Below, one piece after another: positions 26,757 to 38,209 of a DNA stretch of 64,000 bases. Each line of letters opens with the position of its first letter. Positions within the stretch are counted from its first letter, which is position 1. The notes under the pieces were generated by a model. It was not told where the DNA came from. It did no database searches and worked only from the letters and a program-made list of their open reading frames with translations. Made by a program: the position numbers and the translations under genes. The DNA is taken from NCBI GenBank assembly GCA_963757185.1, contig CAVWQI010000008.1:248001-312000 (forward strand), given 5' to 3'. The stretch is from JAQBQB01 sp963757185 (GTDB lineage Bacteria; Gemmatimonadota; Gemmatimonadetes; Gemmatimonadales; Gemmatimonadaceae).

Positions 26757-26889
26757 CATCTCGGACACGGGAACGAGCCCTGCCTCGAGCAAGAGCCTGA
26801 GCATGAGCCTTGAGCCAGCCATGAGCAGTTTCTCAAGGCTCCTGCTCCAGCTCCTGCTCAAGGCAGGGCTCGCGTCAAACGTGGTGATG
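26757..26889. repeat. Interspersed palindromic element, copy 4
   Basis: Left end CATCTCGGA (26757-26765), left arm CGAGCCCTGCCTCGAGC and GAGCNN repeats, right arm ending GGCAGGGCTCG (to about 26872), right end degenerate (GTGATG). Arms pair over about 40 bases around a loop of roughly 15 bases. It lies between the convergent amidohydrolase and ICMT-like genes. An ACAGCTC heptamer duplication (26930-26943) follows and overlaps the end of the ICMT-like gene. Confidence 0.85.
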
Positions 26890-26941
26890 CTGGAACAGCA
26901 CGCCGATCCCAAACGTCAGCTCACCGCTGACAGCTCACAGC

Positions 26942-27523
26942 TCACAGTACGAACGGTATCAACGACTTGACCTCTCGCCGGTACGCGTCGTACTCCGCCC
27001 CGAACGCCTCGTGCATCACGCGCTCCTCGAGCCGCGCCTTATACCAGAACGAACCGAACGCGATCACGACGGCGAGCACTCCGGACCATTGTCCGCGCAC
27101 GAGGGCCGTGCCGGCGAGGGCGACGAGAATCCCCGTGTAGATCGGATTCCTCACCCAGCGGTACGGGCCTGATCTAACCAACTCGTGATCGCGCTTGAGT
27201 GTGACGGCGGCGGACCAATTGCGGCCGAGGTACACGCGAGCCCACGTGGCGAATCCGAGCCCGAGCGCGACGAGCGCCACAGCAACGGCGTGCGGCCATG
27301 CGGCTAACGGCACGAAGCGCGCGTTGAGCGCCTCCCACGGGATGCGGCGGCTGACGAACAGCCACACCGCGATCCACAACGGCGCCGTGTACCTCAGGCG
27401 CGAACCGAGCGATTCGCGACGGAGTGTCTTCTTCACGGAGCCGGCCGCGAGCCACCAGCCCGCGAGCCACGCGCCCCAGAGCGCGGGAATCAGGTAAGCG
27501 AGCAGTGAACCCATGTGAGACAC
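26942..27523 (-). CDS. Isoprenylcysteine carboxyl methyltransferase-like membrane protein
   Basis: A 193-residue membrane protein with about five helices. The C-terminal signature TLKRDHELVRSGPYRWVRNPIYTGILV is the SAM-binding region of the ICMT/phospholipid-methyltransferase superfamily, followed by EERVMHEAFGAEYDAYRREVKSLIPFVL, also typical. Bacterial members are assigned as methyltransferases of lipids or small molecules, usually without a proven substrate. It starts 50 bases beyond the 3' end of the gene upstream on the same strand (27573-29618) and may be co-transcribed with it. Confidence 0.88.
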   Translation of the reverse strand: MSHMGSLLAYLIPALWGAWLAGWWLAAGSVKKTLRRESLGSRLRYTAPLWIAVWLFVSRRIPWEALNARFVPLAAWPHAVAVALVALGLGFATWARVYLGRNWSAAVTLKRDHELVRSGPYRWVRNPIYTGILVALAGTALVRGQWSGVLAVVIAFGSFWYKARLEERVMHEAFGAEYDAYRREVKSLIPFVL

Positions 27524-27572
27524 AGTAACGAGCCCGTGAATCAGCCCGACCCGCCGCGAGGTCCCGTCTCGC

Positions 27573-29618
<2,046 letters not shown>

Positions 29619-29688
29619 TGTGAGATGCGGCTAGGCTCGTCAGTTTTGCGACACGATGCGCGACGCGTTCCTGAGAAGGTAATCCGCG

Positions 29689-31026
29689 ATGGCCAAAGGG
29701 ACTCGCAAGACGGTGCGCGCCCCCGCGCTCGCGCCACATTCTCCGCCCCCGACGCAAGAGCCCAAGCTTCCCTGGCACCGCCGGATTCCCTGGTGGGCTG
29801 TCGTCGTCACGCTAGCCGTGATCGTGACGGCCGCGTTCGCCGTCGAGTCGGTCCGCGATGCCATCACGTTCGAGTCCGTCGGCGAAGCGCACCTCGAGTT
29901 GTCGCCGGGCTACATCGCCCTCGCGCCGCTCTCGGCCATTCTCGACACGGTCACGCTGCTCACGATTCCACAGCACATCGCGGTCGTGATCTGGACCATC
30001 GGCGTGTACGCCGTGTGGCGGCTGCTGGCGTCGAGCACCAAGCCGGACGCGCGGCGCGAGGTCATCGGCGCGGCGACTCTCATCGGTGCGATCGTCGTGA
30101 CGTACGCCGCCGCCGCGTTCCTGCCGAGGCCGATGGCCGCGTTGACCGTGTCCGACGAAACCGTGCTGGCGGCCGACTTCCACGCGCACACAGAGGCGTC
30201 GCACGACGGACGGAAAGGCTGGACGGACGACGACGTGCGCGATTGGCACCGCGACGCGGGTTTCGACGTCGCGTACATCACGGATCATCGGTCGTTCACC
30301 GGCGCCGAGCGCGGCATCGCGTCGAACCCGCCGGTCGCGGGGCAGGGCACGATGATTCTCCAAGGGATCGAAGCGGTGTTCCGCGGCGAGCATGTGAACA
30401 TTCTCAACGCGGGCCGCCGCTACAAAGGTCTCCTCACCCCCGACCTCGGCGACGTCGACGAGCAGGCGTTGCAGCTGGCGAGCATCATTCCGCCTACGAC
30501 ACCCGTTTTGATCGAGACGATTCCCGGAAACCTGGACAAGGTTCCGGCTGCCGGTCAGGAGCTGGGCTCGGGCGGCGGTGTGCAGGCGATCGAGGTCGTC
30601 GACGGTTCGCCGCGCGGACTCACGCAGAGCCATCGCGATCGCGCGCGCATCGACACACTCGTCGGCAAGCTCAACCTCGCGCCGGTGTCGGGGTCCGACA
30701 ACCATGGATACGGTCGCGCCGCGCCCGCGTGGACCCTGATGCGGATTCCCGGCTGGCGCGGCATGACCAGCGACTCGCTCGCGCGCCGCATCGAAGAAGT
30801 ACTGCGCAACGGTCGCAAGGACGCTACGCGAGTCGCCGAGCGACGCATCGCCGAGTCGGCGACGCCGACGTCGGTCGCGCTGGCCGGCCCGGCGGTCGTG
30901 TGGCGAATGCTCACGACGCTCTCCGCCGACGAGCGCGTGATGTGGATCGTGTGGACGTGGGCCATCGTGTTGATCGCGGCGGTCGTACGCAGGCGAAGGC
31001 GAATGCGGGCAACCGCCGCGGCGTGA
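29689..31026 (+). CDS. Membrane protein with PHP-type phosphoesterase domain
   Basis: A 445-residue protein. Hydrophobic segments lie near residues 35-55, 75-120 and 128-145, with another near the C-terminus (about 415-435). Between them is a PHP-like domain: ADFHAHTEASHDGRKGWTDDDV (residues 162-183), DVAYITDHRSFTGAERG, a glutamate in ILQGIEAVF and SGSDNHGYGRA, which supply the usual His/Asp/Glu metal ligands. The domain probably faces outward or the membrane surface. Substrate is unknown. The stop overlaps the GTG of the GT39 gene by four bases (GTGA), so it likely works in the same envelope process. Confidence 0.8.
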   Translation: MAKGTRKTVRAPALAPHSPPPTQEPKLPWHRRIPWWAVVVTLAVIVTAAFAVESVRDAITFESVGEAHLELSPGYIALAPLSAILDTVTLLTIPQHIAVVIWTIGVYAVWRLLASSTKPDARREVIGAATLIGAIVVTYAAAAFLPRPMAALTVSDETVLAADFHAHTEASHDGRKGWTDDDVRDWHRDAGFDVAYITDHRSFTGAERGIASNPPVAGQGTMILQGIEAVFRGEHVNILNAGRRYKGLLTPDLGDVDEQALQLASIIPPTTPVLIETIPGNLDKVPAAGQELGSGGGVQAIEVVDGSPRGLTQSHRDRARIDTLVGKLNLAPVSGSDNHGYGRAAPAWTLMRIPGWRGMTSDSLARRIEEVLRNGRKDATRVAERRIAESATPTSVALAGPAVVWRMLTTLSADERVMWIVWTWAIVLIAAVVRRRRRMRATAAA

Positions 31027-32567
31027 CGAGCGGCGAACAAGCGCAGCGCGACACGCGCTGGACAACCGCCGTGTCGATCGTGAGCGCGGCCGCGGTGATT
31101 CGCCTCCTCTTCGCGGCCGTGCTGCCCGTCTTCCCGGACGAGGCTTACTACTGGGAGTGGTCGCGCCGTCTCGCGGCCGGCTATTTCGATCATCCGCCCG
31201 CTGTCGCGCTGCTCATTCGCTTCGGGACGACACTTTTGGGCTCGACGCCCATGGGCATCCGCCTTGGGTCGATCATAGCCGGATGGATCGCGTCGATCTT
31301 CACGATCATGATCGCGCGGCGACTGGGCGGGGGCGACGCGTCGATCGCGATCCGCGCCGCGATCATCATGAGTGTACTCCCACTCGCCGCCGCGGGACTC
31401 GTGCTCGCGACCCCCGACGCGCCGCTGCTCGCGGCCACCGCTGCGACGATCTACTTCGTGCTGCGGGCCGTCGAAGCTGGGAACGATTCGCGGACGTCGA
31501 CGAAATGGTGGGTCGTCGCCGGCGTCGCGTTGGGCGCGGCATTTCTTTCGAAATACACCGCCGTCCTGGTACCTGCCGGCGTGTTGGCCGCGTTCGCGAC
31601 GCGACCAACGCTGCGCTGGCGCCTCAAGGACTACGGGCCGTACGTCGCGTGCGCAGTGGCGGCCTTGATCTTTTTGCCGGTCGTTCTCTGGAACGCGCGG
31701 CACGACTGGGTGTCGTTCGCGTTCCAGCTGAAGCACGGACTTTCCACGCCACACGGCTCGGCGCTCGTTGCGGCGTGGAAGCACGAGGGCGATCTGTTCG
31801 GCGGACAGGCCGCGTTGGCCTCGCCCATTCTTTTCGTGCTCATGGGAATCGTCGTCTGGCGATCGTTCGATCAGACGGCGACGGACGCGGAGCGAGTGCT
31901 CGGCCTCGTCGCGCTTGTGTGCTTCGCGTTCTTCATCGTCAGCGCGCTCCGCCAACGCGTCGAGCCGAATTGGCCGGCGCCGGCGTACATCCCGGCGATC
32001 GTGCTGCTGGCGCGCCGCCTTCGCACGCGGCGGCGCGAAGTGTGGATACGCGCGGGTGTCGCACTCGCCGGGCTGATGTCGCTCGCGATCTACGCGCAGG
32101 GATTGGCGCCGCTTCTTCCCATCGCCCCGCCGCGCGATCCCGTGGCGCGGGCATTCGGCTGGTCGGAGCTCGCACGCTTCGCGTACAGCACGAGCAATTC
32201 GGTTCACGCGACGACGGGCTCGACGGCATGGCTCGGCGCGGATCGATATCAGGAGGCCGCGGAGCTCGCGCTGCAGTTACCAGTGCATCCGACGACGTTC
32301 GCGACGAACCTGTCGGGGCGCCCGAACCAGTACGACCTGTGGCCGCGCTTTCCCGATCTCGCTCGTCCGGGAGACGCGCTAGTCCTAGTCGTCGACGAAT
32401 CGGCGGAGCCACACGCGGCGATCGTCCGCCTCACTCCGTACTTCACAACTATAGAACGGGGCCCGGTCCTCGTGCTTCGCCGTGGGGCAGGCGAGATCGG
32501 ACGGCGGCGGGTGTGGACGTTAGTCGGTTGGCGCGGAGGCTGGCCCCCCATCGCCTCGGCCAACTAG
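31023..32567 (+). CDS. Glycosyltransferase family 39 (ArnT/PMT-like) membrane protein
   Basis: A 514-residue multi-pass protein. The early VFPDEAYYWEWSRRLAAGYFDHPP (residues 27-50) carries the catalytic-type DE pair of GT39/GT83 lipid-linked sugar transferases, followed by about ten helices (for example LGSIIAGWIASIFTIMIA, IIMSVLPLAAAGLVLATPDAP). A short soluble C-terminal domain ends the protein. The GTG start overlaps the stop of the PHP membrane gene. It would move a sugar from a polyprenyl phosphate onto a lipid or protein in the periplasm. The 3' end overlaps the convergent MarR gene by 48 bases. Confidence 0.88.
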   Translation: MTSGEQAQRDTRWTTAVSIVSAAAVIRLLFAAVLPVFPDEAYYWEWSRRLAAGYFDHPPAVALLIRFGTTLLGSTPMGIRLGSIIAGWIASIFTIMIARRLGGGDASIAIRAAIIMSVLPLAAAGLVLATPDAPLLAATAATIYFVLRAVEAGNDSRTSTKWWVVAGVALGAAFLSKYTAVLVPAGVLAAFATRPTLRWRLKDYGPYVACAVAALIFLPVVLWNARHDWVSFAFQLKHGLSTPHGSALVAAWKHEGDLFGGQAALASPILFVLMGIVVWRSFDQTATDAERVLGLVALVCFAFFIVSALRQRVEPNWPAPAYIPAIVLLARRLRTRRREVWIRAGVALAGLMSLAIYAQGLAPLLPIAPPRDPVARAFGWSELARFAYSTSNSVHATTGSTAWLGADRYQEAAELALQLPVHPTTFATNLSGRPNQYDLWPRFPDLARPGDALVLVVDESAEPHAAIVRLTPYFTTIERGPVLVLRRGAGEIGRRRVWTLVGWRGGWPPIASAN

Positions 32568-33113
32568 GGCACTATCGATGGGCGCGTTACCCGACCGGTG
32601 CACCGCGCGCACGCCCTCGAGGAGCTTGATCAGCTGGCGTTGCTCCGCGTCGTCGAGCGTCCCGACCGCCATGTCGTCGGCGCGCCGCATCTCTTCGTCG
32701 AGCTGTGCGAGGATCTCGAGGCCTTTCGGCGTGATGTAGCAGAACACCTGCCGCCGGTCTGGCGACGCGCGCTCGCGCCGAGCGAGCCCGGCCTTTTCGA
32801 GCTTGTCGAGGAGACGCGTGATACCGGGGGCCGCGTGGATCATGCGGTCGCGGATGACGAGCGTCGGGAGCCCCTCGGCGCCGGCGCCGCGCAAAATGCG
32901 CAGCACGTTGTACTGCTGTACGGTCACGCCGGTGCTGGCGACGACTTGCGCGAAATGCCGTTCGATCAGGGCGGCGGTGCGCAGGATGCCGACGGTGACT
33001 TCCGCCTTGATCGAATGGAAGGGCCGACGTTGGGCGATCTCCGCCTGAAGGCCGTGCGCGCTTTCGTCTGAGTCTGTCGCCACGCCCTTTCCGTCTTGAT
33101 CGCTCGCTGCCAC
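32520..33113 (-). CDS. MarR-family transcriptional regulator
   Basis: A 197-residue winged-helix regulator. After a 30-residue charged N-terminal extension, VGILRTAALIERHFAQVVASTGVTVQQYNVLRILRGAG begins the MarR fold; the recognition part is IRDRMIHAAPGITRLLDKLEKAGLARRERASPDRRQVFCYIT, with the DRR wing typical of the family. The effector and targets are unknown. Its nearest possible target is the divergent TonB receptor 189 bases away. Its last 16 codons overlap the end of the GT39 gene on the other strand. Confidence 0.9.
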   Translation of the reverse strand: MAASDQDGKGVATDSDESAHGLQAEIAQRRPFHSIKAEVTVGILRTAALIERHFAQVVASTGVTVQQYNVLRILRGAGAEGLPTLVIRDRMIHAAPGITRLLDKLEKAGLARRERASPDRRQVFCYITPKGLEILAQLDEEMRRADDMAVGTLDDAEQRQLIKLLEGVRAVHRSGNAPIDSALVGRGDGGPASAPTD

Positions 33114-33302
33114 GTCCGGCTCTCCCCTCGTCAGTTGCGCCGTAGCGGATGATAGAGCGTTGCCGGGGGAGGCGCGAGGTCCAAACCACAGGTCTCCGCA
33201 CTCCGGGCGCCGCGCACGCTCGTTTGACCGCTTACCGAGCCGTTTGCGCGGTTCGCCGAAAAGTTGGCGACGAGCGCGGATCGCGGCCGTAGGGTAATCG
33301 GC

Positions 33303-35513
33303 ATGAGAACCTGCACGACTCTACCCCTGATTCTGGCTGTCGGCGCCCTGTCGCCGGCCTTCGCGCTCGCCCAACAAGCCCCCTCGGCTTCGCACCTGCT
33401 TCGCGGCACGGTGACGGCTGCCGGCGCCCCCGTTCGCGGTGCCGACGTCTTCTTGCTCGAGTCGCTCGACGGCGCGACGACCGACACTGCCGGACACTTC
33501 TCAATACGCACCAACGCGGCCGGCTCGGTCACGATCGTCGTTCGCCGCATCGGGTTCGCGCCGGCGAATCTCGTCGTCCCGGTCGACACCGGCGACGTAG
33601 TGACGCTCGCGTTGTCCGCCGAGACGGCGGTCCTCGCGCCGATCACCGTGCAAGCCGGCGCTTACACGGCGGGGAACGAGCGCGGTGCGACGCTCACTGC
33701 GCTCGAGGTGGTGACCACGCCCGGCGCCACCGCGGACATCGCGCGCGCCATCCAGACACTCCCCGGCGTGCAGAACGTGGACGAAGGCACGGGACTCTTC
33801 GTGCGCGGGGGCGACGTGAGCGAAACGAAGGTGTTGCTCAACAACACCGTCATGCTTTCGCCCTACAACTATCAAACACCGACGGGGAATTACACGGTCA
33901 CGGTGAACCCGTTCCTGCTCGACGGAATCTTCTTCTCGTCGGGCGGATTCGGCGCGCGCTATGGAAACATTCTGTCCGGCGTCGCGGATCTGCGAACGGC
34001 CGGGCGACCGGTGCAGAGCAGCGAGACGGTCGTCGCCGGCTTGGCGAGCGTGTCGTCCGGCGCCGACCTCGCCCTCTCTCACGGACTCGCCGTGCACGCG
34101 ACGGCCGGACACAGCGACCTCCGATACCTCTTCGACGTGAACGGGTCGACGCGCAGCTATTCGCCCATACCGAACGGCAACGACTTCAGCGGCAGCGTCA
34201 TCTACGACTACTCGCCCACCGGCCAGATCAAGACCTTCGCCATCGATCGCTGGAACGCGGTCGGCATCGAGGTCTCCGATCCGTCGTACGCGGGCGGCTA
34301 CTTCGCGGACGTGAAGAGCCGAATGTTCACCGGCGGATGGAGCGACGTCTTCGGCTCGTTCGCGCCGACGGTGAGCGTGTCGTACTCCACGGCGCGCCGG
34401 AACGAGGAGTACGGCGTGTTCGGACTCGGCACCGACGAAAGTTGGACGCAGGTGTTCACGCAGACGGCGTGGAGTCCTCGCGACGAAATCGCCTTCCGCG
34501 TCGGCGGCGACGCCGATTGGCGCGACTCGCGGTTCAACGGATCGATTCCGCTCTCGTTCACCGACGTCGCGCCCGGCGCTCGTCGCACGATCTTCGATTC
34601 GCCGGTGGACGGCGCTCGGAGCGGAGCGTTCGCCGAAGCCGACTGGCGCGCGCTCGAGAACCTGCGGCTCATCGCTGGCACACGCACCGACTACTCGTCG
34701 CTCACAAAAGTCCGCACGGTCGATCCACGCCTCTCGGCGGCGTACGAGCTGGGCCTGGCAACGATCACCGCGGCGCTCGGCGTGTACCACCAGGTCCCAG
34801 ATCCACTGTACCTGTCGGCGACCGTCGGCCTCCCCGGCGCGCCGCCGGAGCGCGCGGTGCAGTCGGTGCTCGGCACGCAGGTCGGCAACGGCAATGAGAT
34901 CGCTCGCGTCGAGCTGTACGACAAGCAGTACCGCGACCTCATCGGGCTCACGCGCGACAAACGCACGGTCGTGGACGGCGGCACCGGCGTGGCGCGCGGC
35001 GCGGACGTCTTCGTGAAGCACCAAATCTGGCCGTTTTTCTCGGCGCGCATGACGTACAGCTACGTCCACTCGTGGCGCACGGATCCCAGCACGGGAGTAC
35101 AAGCGCCGGCGCCGTTCGACATCACCAACTCGTTGACGATCGTCGGCGACCAGGCGTTGCCCAAGGGATGGAGCCTCAGCTTCGCGTGGCGTTACGCGAC
35201 GGGCAAGCCGTTCACTCCGGTGACCGGTGCGACGTTCGATCCGACGGCGCACGTGTGGACGCCGCAGTACGCGGCGCCGCAGAGCGAGCGGCTTCCGCCG
35301 GAGAAAAAGTTCGACGTCGCGATCTCGCGGGTGACGCGAATCTCCGGCAACAACCAGCTCGTCTACTTCTTCTCGCTCGACAACGCGTTCGACCGCACGA
35401 ATCTCTACGAGTACACCTACAGCGCCGACTACTCCCGCCGCATTCCGGTGCGAAGCCTGTTCAATCGCTCGCTCTACGTCGGTGCTTCACTCACCCACCT
35501 CCAGCGCTCATGA
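33303..35513 (+). CDS. TonB-dependent receptor with carboxypeptidase-regulatory-like domain
   Basis: A 736-residue outer-membrane protein. A signal peptide (about residues 1-23, ending FALAQQ) is followed by a carboxypeptidase-regulatory-like sandwich (LLRGTVTAAGAPVRGADVFLLES ... VRRIGFAPA, 32-95), a plug (GATADIARAIQTLPGVQNVDEGTGLFVRGGDVSETKVLLNN, about 140-182) and a beta-barrel ending in an aromatic-rich segment. I see no TonB-box consensus. The ligand is unknown. The ATG at 33303 is chosen because the signal peptide starts there. The stop overlaps the start of a TPR-like gene (ATGA), which resembles other receptor/periplasmic-partner pairs. Confidence 0.9.
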   Translation: MRTCTTLPLILAVGALSPAFALAQQAPSASHLLRGTVTAAGAPVRGADVFLLESLDGATTDTAGHFSIRTNAAGSVTIVVRRIGFAPANLVVPVDTGDVVTLALSAETAVLAPITVQAGAYTAGNERGATLTALEVVTTPGATADIARAIQTLPGVQNVDEGTGLFVRGGDVSETKVLLNNTVMLSPYNYQTPTGNYTVTVNPFLLDGIFFSSGGFGARYGNILSGVADLRTAGRPVQSSETVVAGLASVSSGADLALSHGLAVHATAGHSDLRYLFDVNGSTRSYSPIPNGNDFSGSVIYDYSPTGQIKTFAIDRWNAVGIEVSDPSYAGGYFADVKSRMFTGGWSDVFGSFAPTVSVSYSTARRNEEYGVFGLGTDESWTQVFTQTAWSPRDEIAFRVGGDADWRDSRFNGSIPLSFTDVAPGARRTIFDSPVDGARSGAFAEADWRALENLRLIAGTRTDYSSLTKVRTVDPRLSAAYELGLATITAALGVYHQVPDPLYLSATVGLPGAPPERAVQSVLGTQVGNGNEIARVELYDKQYRDLIGLTRDKRTVVDGGTGVARGADVFVKHQIWPFFSARMTYSYVHSWRTDPSTGVQAPAPFDITNSLTIVGDQALPKGWSLSFAWRYATGKPFTPVTGATFDPTAHVWTPQYAAPQSERLPPEKKFDVAISRVTRISGNNQLVYFFSLDNAFDRTNLYEYTYSADYSRRIPVRSLFNRSLYVGASLTHLQRS

Positions 35514-36262
35514 TGATTCGCCCGCTCATTCTTTCGACCAGTCTCATCGCGCTCGCCGCGCTTCCGCTCGGGGCGCAGGGCAACGTCGCGCCGACAAAGT
35601 GGGCGGACACCATCGCCGCCGAGATCGAGAAAGCGCAATTCGCGAACGACTCCACACGACTTGCCGCCGCTGTCGCGCTGGCGTCGCGCGTCGCGATCGC
35701 GTACCCGAACGACGGAATAATTCTCCACTACCAGGGCTACGCGCTCTATCGTCAGGCTCTATTCGTGCAGCAGACCCAGGACGCGACGCCGATCTTCGAG
35801 CGTGCGCGCGACGTTCTCGTCAAGTCGCTGAACAGCCGGATCCTGCCGGAGACGCACAGTCTCCTGTCGGCGATCGACGGTCAGCTGATCGGACGAAACC
35901 CCGCGCGGGCGATGGAATTGGGGATGCAGTCGCAGGGCGCGACCAACGCCGCGCTTCGGAGCGGCCCGGCGAACCCGCGCGTCTGGCTCATCCGCGGACA
36001 AGGGGCGATTTTCACTCCCTCCGAGTACGGCGGCGGCTTGGACGTGGCCGAGGATTATCTCAAGCGATCGGTCGAACTGTTCGCGTCCGACGCGCCGAGG
36101 GCGGGCGAGCCGGCGTGGGGCAAAGCGGAGGCGCTCGCATGGCTCGGCCAGGTGTACGAGAAGAAAGGGGACAAGACGAAAGCCGCCGAGATGTACAAGA
36201 AGGCGATCGAGGTGAGCCCGAACTACCGATACGCGCAGTCGCTCGCGGCGGCGCTCAAGTAG
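35510..36262 (+). CDS. Exported TPR-type protein coupled to the TonB receptor
   Basis: A 250-residue protein with a signal peptide (MMIRPLILSTSLIALAALPLGAQ, residues 1-23) and helical repeats of TPR type: an N-terminal pair (DSTRLAAAVALASRVAIAYPNDGIILHYQGYALYRQALF) and a clear C-terminal unit (AEALAWLGQVYEKKGDKTKAAEMYKKAIEVSPNYRYAQ). It should be periplasmic. The ATG at 35510 overlaps the receptor stop by four bases, so the two are made together; it may help assembly or ligand transfer of that receptor. This role is inferred only from position. Confidence 0.8.
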   Translation: MMIRPLILSTSLIALAALPLGAQGNVAPTKWADTIAAEIEKAQFANDSTRLAAAVALASRVAIAYPNDGIILHYQGYALYRQALFVQQTQDATPIFERARDVLVKSLNSRILPETHSLLSAIDGQLIGRNPARAMELGMQSQGATNAALRSGPANPRVWLIRGQGAIFTPSEYGGGLDVAEDYLKRSVELFASDAPRAGEPAWGKAEALAWLGQVYEKKGDKTKAAEMYKKAIEVSPNYRYAQSLAAALK

Positions 36263-36286
36263 CCACGAACCTCCCGGATTGATCTC

Positions 36287-37416
<1,130 letters not shown>

Positions 37417-37420
<4 letters not shown>

Positions 37421-38160
37421 AGACGCGCACCGTCATCGTCGAAGACGAGCCGATCGCTCGCGCCCAGCTGCGCGACCTGGTGACCGGCGTCGACTGGATT
37501 CATTGCGTGGGCGAAGCGGCCGACGGGTTGACCGCCGTCTCCGTCATCGAATCGACGCGCCCCGACCTCGTTTTCCTAGACATCGAGATGCCGGAGCTCG
37601 ACGGACTGGGCGTATTGCGTCGCATCACTTGCGATCCGGCGGTCGTGTTCACCACGGCCTACGACAAGTTCGCCGTCGCCGCGTTCGAGCTCGAGGCGAT
37701 CGACTATCTGTTGAAGCCGTTCGGCCGAGACCGGCTCTACGCCGCACTGGATCGCGTGAAGCGCACCGTACGCGGCGACGGCGACATACCGGTCTCGCAT
37801 CGCGCCCACGAGGCGATCGAGCAGCGCGACCGCTGGCTCACGCGCATCTTCGTGCGCGACCGCGGCCGGCTCGTGCCGATCGCCGCCGCCGACATCGAGC
37901 GCCTCGAGGCCGACGACGACTACGTCGCCGTGCACAGCCGCGGGCGGCGCTACCTCGTGTACCTGGGGATGAACGAGTTCGAGGCGCGGCTCGATCCGGA
38001 CCGATTCCGGCGGATCCACCGTTCGCACATCGTGAACCTCGACCACGTCGCATCGCTCACGCCGGCGGAAGGCATGCGCTACGAGATCGTCATGCGCGAC
38101 GGCTCGACGATTCTCGCCAGCCGCACACGCTCTCGAGAGCTGCGCGGACTGGCGATCTAG
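37417..38160 (+). CDS. LytTR-family response regulator
   Basis: A 247-residue regulator. Receiver: VIVEDEPIARAQLRDLV, the phosphorylated D55 in LVFLDIEMPELDGL, VVFTTAYDKFAVAAF and the lysine in AIDYLLKPFGRDRL. The C-terminal LytTR DNA-binding domain begins near residue 145: IFVRDRGRLVPIAAADIERLEADDDYVAVHS, then DRFRRIHRSHIVNLDHVASL. It is coupled by a four-base overlap to its LytS-type kinase. Targets are not visible from the sequence; CGGTCAC heptamers follow its stop. Confidence 0.93.
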
Positions 38161-38170
38161 TCGCCGTTAG

Positions 38171-38191
38171 CGGTCACCGGTCACCGGTCAC
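38171..38191. repeat. CGGTCAC heptamer tandem repeat
   Basis: Three exact CGGTCAC units, then CGGTCCACTGGTCCACC, in the 49-base gap between the convergent LytTR and FAD oxidoreductase genes. It starts 11 bases after the LytTR stop codon. Confidence 0.9.
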
Positions 38192-38209
38192 CGGTCCACT
38201 GGTCCACCA

